This document shows positions 1 through 10,525 of a stretch of 64,000 nucleotides of DNA, piece after piece. Under the pieces are notes generated by a model. It was not told the DNA's origin. It was given only the letters and a program-made list of their open reading frames with translations, and did no database searches. Source of the stretch: an uncultured Prevotellaceae bacterium (GTDB lineage Bacteria > Bacteroidota > Bacteroidia > Bacteroidales > Bacteroidaceae); contig ONMI01000006.1 of assembly GCA_900318915.1 (NCBI GenBank), positions 43,291 through 107,290 on the forward strand. The letters are read 5' to 3'. Made by a program: the position numbers and the translations under genes. Numbering within the stretch: position 1 is the first letter of the stretch; the number at the start of each line of letters is the position of its first letter.

Positions 1-1399
1 CCACAGCCACGTCGTACTTGGTGGTCATGGCCTTGCGGTCGCAGATCTGGAGGATAACGTTGCCCTGCACCATGGCGATGTTTGAGGTCTCGCCCACGAG
101 CTGGGTGTTCATAGCGTTGTATACAGCACGGTCATCGGCCGAGAGGTTGGCGGCACGCTCATACATGGAAGTGGTGAGCCACTGCTTCTCTCCGTTCTGT
201 CCGTACACTTTTGCTATAGCCTCGAAGTCGCCGCCGGCCTTCACTGCATTGAGCACACTGTCGGCTCTGGTCTTGGTCTCGTCGGCAGTCTTACCGCCCA
301 CGATAATCATGCGATACTGAATAGAGTCGGGCAAGGAATTCTTGGCCAGCAGTTTAATCACGTTCAAGGTGTTGTCGAGTGTGCTCTCCACGGGACCTAC
401 GGTAGCGCCCACGGCCAGCGAGTCAATCTGGCGGGCCACGTCAGGTGTGAAAGCATTCTTGGTGACAGGCACACCGAGATAGCTCACGTTCGACTTGCTC
501 TCACGCACCACCTGCTCGGCGTTGTCGGTAGTCTTGAGCTGTTCGGCCACTTTATTGAGTTCCTTGGTGAGTTCGGCACGGTCGGCGGCAGAAGCCACTT
601 TCTTCACCTGCACGAACTTGATGGCTCTGATTTCCTCATTGATGCGGAAAATCTCCTTGCGCTCCTTGTACTTAGCCTCGAGGTCGGCATCGGTCACCTT
701 CACATCCTTGTCGTTGATGCTCTTGTAGTCGAAATAAGCGAGCTGGATGTCGCTCTCCTGCTTCTCTGCGTCGAAGTTGAACTTAGCCTCTACGGGGTTG
801 GAGAGGATGCACGACGACATGAGCGTCTGGTACTTCTGGGCGAGGAGCTGCTGGCGGAGCTGCTTCTCCTTGAAGAGGAAGAACTTATAGAGTTTGTTGT
901 ATTGCTCAGCGGTCTGCGGGTTGGAACCATACTGGGTTTTGCCCTCGGTCATGAATTTCTGATAGCTGAATACGTCGAAGCGTCCGGTCTGCTGGTTGGC
1001 GAACTCGGGGTTGACGTTGGCCATTTCCATGAGCACCTGGTTGGTACCCTGCTTCATCACGTTCTGAATTTCCTCTTTCGTGACGGTGAGGCCCAGTTTT
1101 GCTGCCTCGTTCTCAATGATTTTGTTTTGCACGAAGTTTTGCCAAGCGGCTTCTCTGAGCTGATCGTCAGAGGCTTGGGGAGCGGTTATTTTTGTGCACT
1201 CCACGAACTCCTCCAGATAGGTCTGATAATCCTGAGCATTGATTTTCTCACCTACCACTTCGCCTACGCGGTTGCTCCTGTTTCTACTTGTTGTCTCGCA
1301 GGAGCGGAACATGTCGCCGGCGATAAATCCAAAGAGGCCCAGACCGATAACACCGATCAGGAAGGGTCCCCAGCTTCTAATTTTTCCTATTGCTGCCAT
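1..1399 (-). CDS. PpiD/SurA-like peptidylprolyl isomerase, partial (3' end outside window)
   Basis: Membrane-anchored periplasmic folding factor of the PpiD type. The ATG is at 1399 and the frame stays open to the window edge, so the C-terminus is missing. The N-terminus has a short basic segment, then a hydrophobic helix (about residues 8-26, with GPFLIGVIGLGLFGFIAG), matching the single inner-membrane anchor of PpiD. A SurA_N-like chaperone region rich in Gln, Lys and Glu follows, and a parvulin-type region begins around residue 345 (QYRMIIVGG). It is last in the minus-strand run barrel-lptC-HlyC/CorC-ppiD. A -7 box at 1497-1504 lies in the 150-bp gap upstream, so it may also be transcribed alone. 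Family assignment is fairly secure; isomerase activity is inferred. Confidence 0.85.
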   Translation of the reverse strand, partial: MAAIGKIRSWGPFLIGVIGLGLFGFIAGDMFRSCETTSRNRSNRVGEVVGEKINAQDYQTYLEEFVECTKITAPQASDDQLREAAWQNFVQNKIIENEAAKLGLTVTKEEIQNVMKQGTNQVLMEMANVNPEFANQQTGRFDVFSYQKFMTEGKTQYGSNPQTAEQYNKLYKFFLFKEKQLRQQLLAQKYQTLMSSCILSNPVEAKFNFDAEKQESDIQLAYFDYKSINDKDVKVTDADLEAKYKERKEIFRINEEIRAIKFVQVKKVASAADRAELTKELNKVAEQLKTTDNAEQVVRESKSNVSYLGVPVTKNAFTPDVARQIDSLAVGATVGPVESTLDNTLNVIKLLAKNSLPDSIQYRMIIVGGKTADETKTRADSVLNAVKAGGDFEAIAKVYGQNGEKQWLTTSMYERAANLSADDRAVYNAMNTQLVGETSNIAMVQGNVILQICDRKAMTTKYDVAV

Positions 1400-1496
1400 T
1401 ACAGTTGTTTATATAAATTTTTAGTTTTAAACTCTCATTTACTGCTTTTTATGCGTGGAAGAGTCGCTGCAGTTGCGTTTCTATCCAAAAAGCGTA

Positions 1497-1504
1497 CAAA
1501 ATTA
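1497..1504 (-). promoter_or_regulatory. Bacteroidetes -7 box before the PpiD-like gene
   Basis: The minus strand reads TAATTTTG, a match to TAnnTTTG, about 98 bases upstream of the ATG at 1399. Confidence 0.5.
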
Positions 1505-1549
1505 CAAAGAAAAAGGCAAAACGCCCAAATTTTCAGTTGAAAAAACCTA

Positions 1550-2809
1550 TTACTCGTCTACTTTTAGTCTTACGAGTTCGATTTTTGTCATCGTATTGCG
1601 TATTATCTTGAATTCGAAGCGTCCAATCTTTACCACCTCGTTGAGTTTTGGGAAACTCTGGTAGTAGTGCAGGATGAGTCCTCCCACTGTCATATACTCA
1701 TCGCTTTCAGGCAGGTCGAGTTGGAACATTTCGTTCACTTTGTCTATTTCGAGTCGAGCGGAGAGCAGGTATTCGCCATTTTCGGTCTGTTTGGCCACAT
1801 AGTGCGTGGTATCATGCTCATCCTCGATGTCGCCGAATATCTCCTCAACGATATCCTCGAGCGATACGATGCCGCTGGTTCCGCCGAACTCATCGATGAC
1901 CACGCCAAGACTCTTCTTCTGCTGAAGGAAAATCTTGAGCATTTTGTGTGCAGCCATGGTTTCAGGCACGAAGGGCATGGTTCTGACGCTGTTTCTCCAC
2001 TCTTCGGGCCGTTTGAACATTTCGGAACTGTGAATATAACCTATGATATGGTCAATATCCTCCTGGTAGACCACTATTTTGGAGTGTCCGCTCTCTATGA
2101 ACCGTGTTTTTAGCTGTTCGATGTCGATATCCTCCGGCACGGCCACGATTTCGGTGCGCGGTTTCATGCAGTCGCGCACCTTGAGTTCGGAGAAGTCGAG
2201 TGCATTTTGGAATATTTTCACCTCGTCGTCGATATCAGAGCCCTTCGGTGCATTCTCGATGCTGCTCTGCAGCAGAAAGTCGAGGTCAACCTTGCTGAAG
2301 GAGCCGTCGCTGCCGCCGTCGTCCATTTTCACTCCCATCAGCCGAAGCAACACCCTGGAGAGAAAAGTGGCGAAACGCGAGATGGGCCACAGCACCACGT
2401 AGATACAGAATGCCGGCACGGCAAAGAAGCGGAGCAGTCGGTTGGGGTGGCTTTTGAAGAGCGTCTTGGGCAGGAACTCGCCGGTGAAGAGCACGATGAG
2501 AGTGGACAGTATGGTGTCGGCCGGCACGGTAAATCCCGGCGACATGCCCTTGAAGATGGTATTGTCGAAGAATTGTGCGATGAGAATACCATAGATGACG
2601 AGTGCTATGTTGTTGCCCACCAGCATAGTGCTCACGAAGTTGTTGGGATGGTTGTAGAAGACAGAGAGACAGCGCTGTGTAAGGCTGTTTTTCTCTTTTT
2701 CCATCTCCGCGAGCATTCTGTTGCTGGCCACGAAGGCAATCTCCATGCCCGAGAAGAAGGCGGAGAAGGCCATGGTGACAAGAATGCCTATGATAAGCGA
2801 TATCGACAT
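1550..2809 (-). CDS. HlyC/CorC-family (CNNM/CBS) membrane protein, GldE-like
   Basis: Integral membrane protein of 419 residues with the CorC/HlyC layout. There is a DUF21/CNNM transmembrane region (about 1-190, starting MSISLIIGILVTMAFSAFFS), a CBS pair (about 205-330, including MKPRTEIVAVPEDID and VIDEFGGTSGIVSLED), and a C-terminal CorC_HlyC domain (about 340-415). Relatives are implicated in divalent cation transport or resistance, and GldE of gliding Bacteroidetes has the same architecture. It sits 24 bases after lptC in the same operon, a neighbourhood typical of Bacteroidales. The substrate cannot be read from sequence. Confidence 0.9.
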   Translation of the reverse strand: MSISLIIGILVTMAFSAFFSGMEIAFVASNRMLAEMEKEKNSLTQRCLSVFYNHPNNFVSTMLVGNNIALVIYGILIAQFFDNTIFKGMSPGFTVPADTILSTLIVLFTGEFLPKTLFKSHPNRLLRFFAVPAFCIYVVLWPISRFATFLSRVLLRLMGVKMDDGGSDGSFSKVDLDFLLQSSIENAPKGSDIDDEVKIFQNALDFSELKVRDCMKPRTEIVAVPEDIDIEQLKTRFIESGHSKIVVYQEDIDHIIGYIHSSEMFKRPEEWRNSVRTMPFVPETMAAHKMLKIFLQQKKSLGVVIDEFGGTSGIVSLEDIVEEIFGDIEDEHDTTHYVAKQTENGEYLLSARLEIDKVNEMFQLDLPESDEYMTVGGLILHYYQSFPKLNEVVKIGRFEFKIIRNTMTKIELVRLKVDE

Positions 2810-2833
2810 AAGTTGCGTGGTAGGATAAGATGT

Positions 2834-3511
2834 TTATTGCGTCGGGGCCGTATTGTGCGTTCTCGAGGGCGAGGCCGGTCTTCTTCCCCGCATGAGCGCG
2901 AGCGAGTCGTCGTTTTCCTTTTTGTCCGACTCCTTGTCGCCGATATCCCCTTTCATAAACGAGCCCTTGGTGTAGGAGACATCATACTTGGTCATGTTCT
3001 CATTGCTTCTGAAGCGGTTGCCCTGGAGTTCCCTTTCTTCGGTGATGAGGTGCGAGTAGCGGTTGGAGTAGACCTCGCGGTTGCGCTCGTCCCAAAAGAG
3101 TTCCTCGCTGCTGAAGCGTAGACCGTTTTTGGTGAATATTTTCACGCGTCCGCGTAGTTCCCACAGATGGTCGGTGTCGTAATAGTAGGCCGTGTCGGCC
3201 TGAATGTACGACTCCACGTGGAGTGTCTGGTCGAACTGTTCGAGGAAGATGCCTTTTTCGAAGACCCATCTGGAAGGCTGTTTCACCATATTGACCTCCC
3301 ATTTCTCCGTCACGATGCGGTACTTGATGACGCCCGAGTCGGAGATGAGTGTATTGACCCCATAGGTGACCATCATGGGCAGAGAGTCGCGCGGATTGAC
3401 GGCCGGTGCGGTATGTTCTTTCTCTTCGGAGCAGGCCGCCATCATGACGGCCAGTGTCAACGTGGCGAGAAGGAGCAGCCCATGGAGGGAATATGGTTTT
3501 GCAGGAAGCAT
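2834..3511 (-). CDS. lptC: LptC-like LPS export lipoprotein
   Basis: Predicted 225-residue periplasmic protein of the LptC family, which bridges the inner-membrane LptBFG transporter and the LptA-type periplasmic bridge in LPS export. The N-terminus is a lipoprotein signal (LHGLLLLATLTLAVMMAAC) with the Cys in a lipobox context. The body carries the LptC/OstA-like strand pattern, for example HLWELRGRVKIFTKNGLRF and FWDERNREVYSN. ATG 3511 was chosen because it starts just after the upstream stop (3514-3516) and fits the signal peptide; ATG 3529 would overlap the upstream gene by 16 bases. A longer frame reaching 3655 lies inside the barrel gene and looks artefactual. Operon position supports the call. 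Confidence 0.85.
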   Translation of the reverse strand: MLPAKPYSLHGLLLLATLTLAVMMAACSEEKEHTAPAVNPRDSLPMMVTYGVNTLISDSGVIKYRIVTEKWEVNMVKQPSRWVFEKGIFLEQFDQTLHVESYIQADTAYYYDTDHLWELRGRVKIFTKNGLRFSSEELFWDERNREVYSNRYSHLITEERELQGNRFRSNENMTKYDVSYTKGSFMKGDIGDKESDKKENDDSLALMRGRRPASPSRTHNTAPTQ

Positions 3512-3513
3512 GC

Positions 3514-4806
3514 CTACTCCACTTTCCATTTCATGAACCACCTCTCGTTGAAGGTGAGTCCGATGGTGATGCGGAAGGTATTCTCGGTGAGCATGCCCTT
3601 TCCGCTGGTGCGCACCCACTGTCCGCTGAGGTTGAGAATGGAGCGGTTGTTCCACTGGTTGATGACGGGGAAGCTCACACCGGCGCTGACGCCCAGTTCC
3701 TTGGGTCCGTCGGCTCCGTTAATATTTAAATAAGGTGTAGTATAACTGGCGCCCGCCTTGAAGCGCATGCTGCTGAAGAATCTTCTCGACTGCGGGTTGC
3801 GGCAGTACTCGCCGCCCACGGTAATTTTCTTGACATCCTTGAAATAGCCTTTCTGCAGTTCATAGGAAGGCTGGTTGTTTTTCTCCACATCCACGGGGAA
3901 TTCCGTGTCGGCCCATTTCTGGAGGGAGAAGTCAGCACCGAATCGGATGCGTTTCTCATAGTCGACGAGGAATCCTGCACCGAAGGTGGTGGGCAGTTCG
4001 AGTCCGTCTTTCACAACGAAGCGTGTGGTATCGCTCACCGAAGTCTGCGAGTTGCGCGAGATGACCTCGTAGCTGGGGTCGGCGTTGATTTTATGGCCGT
4101 AGCCGTAGGTAGCGCCGAGTGTGAGCGAGGTTTTCTTTCCCAGTTTGAAGGAAAGCTGCATACCAGCGTCGAGTTTGTAGTTGGCCACATCCACCGAATA
4201 ATATTTGGAGAGTGTGTTCACGTAAGCGTCACTGTAGCTATTGACCACCGACCGGTCATAGTCGCCCCAGAGATAAGAGCCGTTCACACCGATGGAGAAC
4301 CCTCTGAACGGTTCCCATCCGAAACCCAGGTACGCCTGATGCAGGCCGCCGCTGCCCGAATAGGTATTGGTATAGGTAGTGTTGTTGACATCGCCCACAT
4401 TCTGTGTGCTGGAGTAATTGTAGCCCACATTGGAGAAAGGCATCACACCGAAGCTCACGCCGAGATGGGGCAAGGCTCTGAAAGCCGCCACGGCATACTC
4501 GAAGTTGGCATTCCGTGCGTTTTTCTTGAGTCCGTTCTCATCAAAAGCGGTGAGCTGCCCGGCCACACCGGCATCGAAGATGAAGGTAAGCGAGTCGGCG
4601 GTGGCATAAGAGGCCGGGTTGAGGTAGTTGACCTGGTTGCCGTCTCTGAATCCGAGGGCGAGTCCGTTCATGCCCCTGTTGAATCCTGTCGACTGGTCGG
4701 AGAGTTTGCCAAATCCATATTGGCTATACGGTGAATTGGTGCCGCTCTGTGCCGAAACGGCCACTGCGGCGGCCACCATGCAAACCGTGAGGATAAATTT
4801 TCTCAT
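3514..4806 (-). CDS. Outer-membrane beta-barrel protein of the PorV/FadL-like type
   Basis: Secreted 430-residue protein with signal peptide MRKFILTVCMVAAAVAVSAQ. The rest consists of alternating amphipathic strands, aromatic-rich and Gly/Asn-rich (YSQYGFGKL, GVMPFSNVGYNY, GVNGSYLWGDYDRS, SLTLGATYGYGHKI), ending in an aromatic strand (FRITIGLTFNERWF), as expected of a barrel. Proteins of this type precede lptC in many Bacteroidales. Ligand or function is unknown. The gene opens the envelope operon; its -7 box lies at 4848-4855, in a region shared with the divergent DUF4105 gene. Confidence 0.8.
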   Translation of the reverse strand: MRKFILTVCMVAAAVAVSAQSGTNSPYSQYGFGKLSDQSTGFNRGMNGLALGFRDGNQVNYLNPASYATADSLTFIFDAGVAGQLTAFDENGLKKNARNANFEYAVAAFRALPHLGVSFGVMPFSNVGYNYSSTQNVGDVNNTTYTNTYSGSGGLHQAYLGFGWEPFRGFSIGVNGSYLWGDYDRSVVNSYSDAYVNTLSKYYSVDVANYKLDAGMQLSFKLGKKTSLTLGATYGYGHKINADPSYEVISRNSQTSVSDTTRFVVKDGLELPTTFGAGFLVDYEKRIRFGADFSLQKWADTEFPVDVEKNNQPSYELQKGYFKDVKKITVGGEYCRNPQSRRFFSSMRFKAGASYTTPYLNINGADGPKELGVSAGVSFPVINQWNNRSILNLSGQWVRTSGKGMLTENTFRITIGLTFNERWFMKWKVE

Positions 4807-4847
4807 GTCAAGTTGAAAAAAAGAATCTACTTTTTTATATCAAGGTG

Positions 4848-4855
4848 CAAAATTA
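4848..4855 (-). promoter_or_regulatory. -7 box of the envelope operon
   Basis: The minus strand reads TAATTTTG, 41 bases upstream of ATG 4806. It is one of two divergent -7 boxes in the 126-bp gap. Confidence 0.6.
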
Positions 4856-4919
4856 TTGAAAAAAAACGAAACAGTGGCACGATTTAACATATTTATCGCG
4901 CAGATTCATTTTTTTAGAT

Positions 4920-4927
4920 TAATTTTG
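4920..4927 (+). promoter_or_regulatory. -7 box very close to the DUF4105 start
   Basis: TAATTTTG matches TAnnTTTG and ends only 5 bases before the GTG at 4933. This implies a leaderless message, or a start at ATG 4963. Confidence 0.6.
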
Positions 4928-4932
4928 CACCC

Positions 4933-6141
4933 GTGAAAACATTGAAGGCCCGTTCGTTCGAAATGCAGCTGCTTCTCCTGCTCATAGTGGCGGGAGGAGG
5001 CGAGGCACGTGGTGCCGTCGCCGACTCGGTGCGTATGAGCCTGCTCACCTGCAGTCCGCATGAGGAGATATACAGTCTGTACGGACACAGCGCCCTGCGC
5101 GTGCAGAACGCCCTGACGGGTCAGGACCTTGTGGTGAACTATGGTGTTTTCAATTTCCATAAGCCCCACTTCGTGCTCCGCTTCGTGTTCGGTCTGACCG
5201 ACTATGAGATGGGCGTGACGCCGATGACCAACTTCCTTTACGAGTACAGTTACTACCACAGCGGTGTGACCGAGCAGGAGATCAACCTGAGCGGTGCCGA
5301 GAAGGAAGCCATTCTTCGCGCGCTCGACGAGAATGCCCTGCCGGAGAATGTGGTGTACCGCTACAACTATTTCTACGACAACTGCACCACGCGGGCCCGC
5401 GACATGCTGACCAATCATCTGCAGGGCAAGGTGGTGTATGCCTCTCCTGCCGACAGCACGCTCACCTACCGCGACATGGTGCACCAGTGCACGGCGGGCC
5501 ATTTGTGGATGCAGACCGGTATCGACCTGCTGCTGGGCATCGGTGCCGACCGTGTGCTCACGGCCCGTGAGCAACAGTTTCTACCAGCCTTCCTGATGCG
5601 CGACTTCAGCCAGGCGAAGATAGTGGGCACCGACGGCAGCGTGCGTCCCCTTGTGGCCCGCACCACCACCCTGCTGGAGCCCGGCGAGCAGGTGCGCGGC
5701 AAGGAGTTTCCCCTGTCGCCGCTGGCAACGTTCGGTCTGTTTTTCGTGCTCACGGTGGCCATTACAGTGACCGAGTTTTTCAGCCGCAAAGTGCTCTATC
5801 TTTACGACCTGCTGCTGATGCTGCTCACCGGTTTGGCCGGCATTCTGATTTTTTCAATGATTTTCTCGCAGCACCCCACAGTGCGGGTAAATCTCCACCT
5901 ACTTTTACTCAATCCTCTACCCCTTTTCTTTCTGTATCCAGCCATCAGGCGGGAACGCGACAGACAGTCGCACTGCTGGTGGAATCTCTCTGCCGCACTC
6001 GCCGTATTGTACATTATAGGCGGATTTTTCCAGTGTTATCCGCCGTCCATGTACTTTTTGGCATCATCTTTGCTGTTGAGGGATATCACCCGCCGCTGGC
6101 TGTTGCGCCGTTCTTCCGCCGCTGAAGGCCGGAAAAAGTAG
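4933..6141 (+). CDS. DUF4105 (Lnb-like N-terminal domain) membrane protein
   Basis: 402-residue envelope protein with a signal peptide, then a periplasmic DUF4105 domain (about 30-260), then at least three hydrophobic segments from about residue 263 to 390. Conserved-looking blocks include SLYGHSALRVQN, VNYGVFNF and RYNYFYDNCTTRARD; the Asn-Cys in YDNCTTR resembles the catalytic Cys region of NlpC/Lnb-like proteins. Function is unknown. The start is uncertain: GTG 4933 gives a basic n-region (KTLKARSFE) typical of a signal peptide but lies 5 bases from the -7 box, while ATG 4963 would leave a leader of about 30 bases and a short signal. Confidence 0.8.
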   Translation: MKTLKARSFEMQLLLLLIVAGGGEARGAVADSVRMSLLTCSPHEEIYSLYGHSALRVQNALTGQDLVVNYGVFNFHKPHFVLRFVFGLTDYEMGVTPMTNFLYEYSYYHSGVTEQEINLSGAEKEAILRALDENALPENVVYRYNYFYDNCTTRARDMLTNHLQGKVVYASPADSTLTYRDMVHQCTAGHLWMQTGIDLLLGIGADRVLTAREQQFLPAFLMRDFSQAKIVGTDGSVRPLVARTTTLLEPGEQVRGKEFPLSPLATFGLFFVLTVAITVTEFFSRKVLYLYDLLLMLLTGLAGILIFSMIFSQHPTVRVNLHLLLLNPLPLFFLYPAIRRERDRQSHCWWNLSAALAVLYIIGGFFQCYPPSMYFLASSLLLRDITRRWLLRRSSAAEGRKK

Positions 6142-6223
6142 GCGTTGCGCCCCAAATCAAGCAGAAAGGGACCGCTCTGACATGAAAAAGCGGTAAAAAA
6201 GAGATTATTACGGAAATAATCCT

Positions 6224-6231
6224 TACCTTTG
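6224..6231 (+). promoter_or_regulatory. -7 box of secA
   Basis: TACCTTTG fits the Bacteroidetes consensus and leaves a leader of roughly 55 A-rich bases before ATG 6291. No Shine-Dalgarno sequence is visible. Confidence 0.65.
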
Positions 6232-6290
6232 CATGATGATTCAACAATAACCGTTCAGAAAGAAGAAAAAACAAAAACAAAGACAAATAT

Positions 6291-9200
6291 ATGAGTTTTA
6301 TCAACGTACTGCAATCCATTTTCGGCAACAAGTCGGGTCGTGACATGAAACTGATCCAGCCGATTGTGGAGAAAGTGAAAGCCGCGTATCCCGAGATACA
6401 GGCATTGGACAACGACGCCCTGCGCGCCAAGACAAAAGAGATACAGCGCTATGTGCAGGATTCGGCCAAGGAACAGAAACAGAAAGTAGTGGACCTGAAA
6501 GCCACCATCGAAGAGACGCCCATCGACGAGCGTGAGACCATCTTCAACCAAGTGGACAAGATAGAGAAAGAGATTCTCGAGATTTACGAGCGCGCTTTGG
6601 ACGAGGTGCTTCCCGTGGCCTTCAGCATTGTGAAGGAGACCGCCCGCCGCTTTGCCGAGAACGAGGAAGTGGTGGTGACAGCCAACGACTTCGACCGCGA
6701 GTTGGCCGCCACGAAAGACTTTGTGCGCATAGAGGGCGACAAGGCCATATACCAGAATCACTGGATGGCCGGCGGCAACGACCTGAAGTGGGACATGGTG
6801 CACTACGATGTGCAGCTCTTCGGCGGTGCCGTGCTGCACCAGGGCAAGATAGCCGAGATGGCCACGGGTGAGGGTAAGACCCTTGTTGCCACGCTGCCCG
6901 TCTTTCTGAATGCCCTGACCGGCAACGGTGTTCACGTGGTGACGGTGAACGACTACCTGGCCAAGCGTGATGCCGAGTGGATGGGACCGCTCTATATGTT
7001 CAACGGTCTGTCGGTAGACTGTATCGACAAGCACCGCCCCAACTCGGCCGAGCGCCGCAAGGCCTATCAGGCCGACATCACCTTCGGTACGAACAACGAG
7101 TTCGGTTTCGACTATCTGCGCGACAACATGGCCATCTCACCCAACGACCTGGTACAGCGTGCGCACAACTACGCCATTGTCGATGAGGTCGACTCAGTGC
7201 TCATCGACGATGCCCGTACGCCGCTCATCATCTCCGGTCCTGTGGAGCGCGGCGACGACCAGATGTTCGAGGAGTTCCAGCCGCTGGTGGAGAAACTGGT
7301 GGGTGTGCAGCGCCGTCTGGCCACCGACTATCTGGCCGAGGCCCGCCAGAAGATCAACGAGGGCCGTGAGAAGAACGACCAGAAGATGGTGACCGAAGGT
7401 TTCCTTTCACTGTTCCGCTCACACAAAGCCCTTCCCAAGAACAAGGCCCTTATCAAATACCTCTCCGAAGACGGCATCAAGAGCGGTCTTCTGAAGACTG
7501 AGGAAGAATACATGCAGAACAACAACCGCCGCATGCCCGAGGCCGTGGCTCCCCTCTACTTTGTGGTGGAGGAAAAGCTGAACTCAGTAGACCTGACCGA
7601 CAAGGGTACGGAGTGGCTTGCCAAGCAAGTGAACGACCCCGAGCTCTTCGTGCTGCCCGATATCACCACCCTGCTCTCCGAGCTGGAGGCCCAGACCGGT
7701 CTGAGCGACGAGGAGCGTTTGGAGAAAAAAGACCAGCTGATGGCCCACTATGCTGTGCAGAGCGAGCGTGTGCACACCCTGCAGCAGCTGCTCAAAGCCT
7801 ACACCATGTTCAACAAGGACGACGAGTATGTGGTGATAGACAATGAAGTGAAGATTGTAGACGAGCAGACAGGCCGTATCATGGAAGGCCGCCGCTGGAG
7901 CGACGGTCTGCACCAGGCCGTGGAGGCCAAGGAGCACGTGAAGGTGGAAGCCGCCACCCAGACCTTCGCCACCATCACCCTGCAGAACTACTTCCGCATG
8001 TACCACAAGTTGGCCGGCATGACGGGTACCGCCGTCACCGAGGCCGGTGAGTTTTGGGACATCTACAAGCTCGATGTGGTGGAGATACCCACCAACCGCC
8101 CCGTAATACGCAACGACATGAACGACCGTGTGTACAAGACCCAGCGCGAGAAGTTCAATGCCGTGATTGAAGAGATAGAGAAGATGCGCAACAGCGGCCG
8201 TCCCTGCCTGGTGGGTACCACCTCGGTGGAGATCAGCGAGCTGCTCTCGCGTATGCTCCGTCTGCGCAACATTCCCCATAACGTACTGAACGCCAAACTG
8301 CACCAGCGTGAGGCCGACATCGTGGCCCAAGCCGGCCGCAGCGCCATGGGCTCGTCGTGGATAGCCCCCGACGGCCGTGCCTTCTGCGACAAGCTCTCCG
8401 CCACCCGCTACACCGAGGCGCTGAAGGAGAACGACAAGAAATATGCCGATGTCACCATCAACGACGTGCGCGAGGAGCAGCGCATGCTCGGCGCCGTGAC
8501 CATTGCCACCAACATGGCCGGCCGTGGTACCGATATCAAGCTCACCCCCGAGGTGAAGGCTGCCGGCGGTCTGGCCATCATCGGCACGGAGCGCCATGAG
8601 AGCCGCCGTGTGGACCGTCAGCTCCGCGGCCGTGCCGGCCGTCAGGGCGACCCCGGCTCGTCGGTTTTCTTCGTATCACTCGAAGACAAGCTGATGCGTC
8701 TGTTCGGTTCCGAGCGCATCGCCAAGGTGATGGACCGTTTCGGCATCCAGGAGGGCGAGGTGATAGAGGCCAAGATGGTGAACCGCAGCATCGAGAACGC
8801 TCAGAAGAAGGTAGAGGAGAACCACTTCGGTGTGCGTAAGCGCCTGCTCGAATACGACGATGTGATGAACAAGCAGCGCACCGTGATTTACGAGAAGCGC
8901 CGCCACGCCCTTATGGGCGAGCGCATCGGCATGGACGTGGCCAATGTGTTCTGGGACCGTGTGGTGAACATTATCGAGAACAACGACTATGTGGGTTGCA
9001 AGGAGATGTTCCTCAAAGTGCTGGCCATGGAGTGCCCGTTCACCGAACAGGAGTTCATGGAGACCAGCCGCGAGAAGCTCGAGGACATGAGCTACGACAA
9101 GGTGATGGAAGCTTTCCAGCGCCGCACCGAGCGCATCCAGACCACCGCCTGGCCCATCATCAAGCGAGTGTTTGAGGAGCAGGGCCAGGTATACGAGCGC

Positions 9201-9758
9201 ATCGTGGTGCCCATCACCGACGGCAAGCGCATTCTGAACATCCCCTGCGACCTGCGCGAGGCCTACGAGACCGAGTGCAAGTCGATTGTGAAACAGTTTG
9301 AGAAGGTCATCTCTCTGCACAACATCGACGAGGGCTGGAAAGAGAACCTCCGTCTGCTCGACGAGCTGAAGCACAGCGTGCAGAACGCCTCATACGAGCA
9401 GAAAGACCCGCTCCTCATCTTCAAACTGGAGAGTGTGAAGCTGTTCGACAACATGGTGGACGACATGAACGACAGCATAGCCGGCACACTGAGCCGCGGC
9501 CAGATACCTGAGATGGCTCCCGAGCAGCGTGTGCAGGAAGCCGCCCCCGAGGCCCACAGCCAGCGCTACCAGGAGAGCAAGGGCGATGAGTTGGTGGACC
9601 AGAACCAGCAGGCAGCCGCCCAGCAGGACACCCGCGAGACGGCCCAGCCGCAGCGTCGCCAGCCCATCACGAGAGACAAGCTTCCCGGCCGCAATGATCT
9701 CTGTCCGTGCGGCAGCGGCAAGAAGTTCAAGAACTGCCACGGCCGTGGTCTTGTATAA
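6291..9758 (+). CDS. secA: Preprotein translocase ATPase SecA
   Basis: Motor ATPase that drives unfolded preproteins through SecYEG at the inner membrane. Its 1155 residues are long compared with about 900 in E. coli, as is usual in Bacteroidetes. Visible features are Walker A MATGEGKT (about 190-197), the DEAD-like block [20 protein letters not shown], the helicase block [32 protein letters not shown], and the C-terminal zinc-binding tail [13 protein letters not shown] that contacts SecB and lipids. Extra length lies in insertions around residues 330-440 and a Gln/Ala-rich linker before the zinc tail. The next gene begins 19 bases downstream and may be cotranscribed. Confidence 0.98.
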   Translation: MSFINVLQSIFGNKSGRDMKLIQPIVEKVKAAYPEIQALDNDALRAKTKEIQRYVQDSAKEQKQKVVDLKATIEETPIDERETIFNQVDKIEKEILEIYERALDEVLPVAFSIVKETARRFAENEEVVVTANDFDRELAATKDFVRIEGDKAIYQNHWMAGGNDLKWDMVHYDVQLFGGAVLHQGKIAEMATGEGKTLVATLPVFLNALTGNGVHVVTVNDYLAKRDAEWMGPLYMFNGLSVDCIDKHRPNSAERRKAYQADITFGTNNEFGFDYLRDNMAISPNDLVQRAHNYAIVDEVDSVLIDDARTPLIISGPVERGDDQMFEEFQPLVEKLVGVQRRLATDYLAEARQKINEGREKNDQKMVTEGFLSLFRSHKALPKNKALIKYLSEDGIKSGLLKTEEEYMQNNNRRMPEAVAPLYFVVEEKLNSVDLTDKGTEWLAKQVNDPELFVLPDITTLLSELEAQTGLSDEERLEKKDQLMAHYAVQSERVHTLQQLLKAYTMFNKDDEYVVIDNEVKIVDEQTGRIMEGRRWSDGLHQAVEAKEHVKVEAATQTFATITLQNYFRMYHKLAGMTGTAVTEAGEFWDIYKLDVVEIPTNRPVIRNDMNDRVYKTQREKFNAVIEEIEKMRNSGRPCLVGTTSVEISELLSRMLRLRNIPHNVLNAKLHQREADIVAQAGRSAMGSSWIAPDGRAFCDKLSATRYTEALKENDKKYADVTINDVREEQRMLGAVTIATNMAGRGTDIKLTPEVKAAGGLAIIGTERHESRRVDRQLRGRAGRQGDPGSSVFFVSLEDKLMRLFGSERIAKVMDRFGIQEGEVIEAKMVNRSIENAQKKVEENHFGVRKRLLEYDDVMNKQRTVIYEKRRHALMGERIGMDVANVFWDRVVNIIENNDYVGCKEMFLKVLAMECPFTEQEFMETSREKLEDMSYDKVMEAFQRRTERIQTTAWPIIKRVFEEQGQVYERIVVPITDGKRILNIPCDLREAYETECKSIVKQFEKVISLHNIDEGWKENLRLLDELKHSVQNASYEQKDPLLIFKLESVKLFDNMVDDMNDSIAGTLSRGQIPEMAPEQRVQEAAPEAHSQRYQESKGDELVDQNQQAAAQQDTRETAQPQRRQPITRDKLPGRNDLCPCGSGKKFKNCHGRGLV

Positions 9759-9777
9759 CCGCTAACCATCCTACCCC

Positions 9778-10515
9778 ATGAAAATAGACGTCAGCACCCT
9801 GAAAAAGAACTTCGGCGAGAAGACCGCCGTAGACATCAGCACCTACCACGTGGGCGACGGCGAACTGGTGGGCCTTGTGGGCAACAACGGCGCCGGCAAG
9901 ACCACCTTCTTCCGCCTGATGCTCGACCTGCTGAAAGCCGACGACGGCGAGGTGGCCTTCACCTTCACGCACCGCGACGGCGACACTGCACAGGAGGAAC
10001 GTATCCTGCCGGCCCAGTCGGAAGACTGGAAGGCGTACACCGGCTCCTATATCGACGAGGGTTTCCTCATCGACTTCCTGACCCCGGAAGAGTATTTCGC
10101 CTTCATCGGCAAGCTGAACGGTATGGACAAGGCAGCCACCGAGGAGCGTCTGCAGGCCTTCACCGAGCTTATGGCCGGTGAGATTCTGGACCAGAAGAAG
10201 CTGATACGCGACTTCTCGGCGGGCAACAAGCAGAAAATAGGCATTATTGCCGCCCTGTTCAACAAGCCCGACCTGCTGATACTCGACGAGCCATTCAACT
10301 TCCTGGACCCAAGCAGCCAGCATGTGCTGAAACGCCTGCTCATGGACTACAATGCCGAGACGGGCGCCACCATCATCATCAGCAGCCACAACCTGGCTCA
10401 CACCATCGACATCAGCCAGCGCATCACGCTGCTGGAGCACGGTGTGATTGTGAAAGACCTGGGCAATGAGAACCATGCCGCCGAGCAGGAGCTCATCGAC
10501 TACTTTGGAGAATAA
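9778..10515 (+). CDS. ABC transporter ATP-binding protein without a visible permease
   Basis: 245-residue nucleotide-binding subunit. It has Walker A GNNGAGKTT (about 36-44), a signature-like segment FSAGNKQKIG (a variant of LSGGQ), Walker B LLILDEPFNFLD and a switch His in IIISSHNL. It resembles the multidrug/natA-type ATPases of Bacteroidetes, which are usually followed by a membrane subunit. Here a very strong terminator follows at once and the next genes are unrelated, so its permease must be elsewhere or lost. It probably reads through from secA, 19 bases upstream. Substrate unknown. Confidence 0.9.
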   Translation: MKIDVSTLKKNFGEKTAVDISTYHVGDGELVGLVGNNGAGKTTFFRLMLDLLKADDGEVAFTFTHRDGDTAQEERILPAQSEDWKAYTGSYIDEGFLIDFLTPEEYFAFIGKLNGMDKAATEERLQAFTELMAGEILDQKKLIRDFSAGNKQKIGIIAALFNKPDLLILDEPFNFLDPSSQHVLKRLLMDYNAETGATIIISSHNLAHTIDISQRITLLEHGVIVKDLGNENHAAEQELIDYFGE

Positions 10516-10525
10516 TACTCCGACA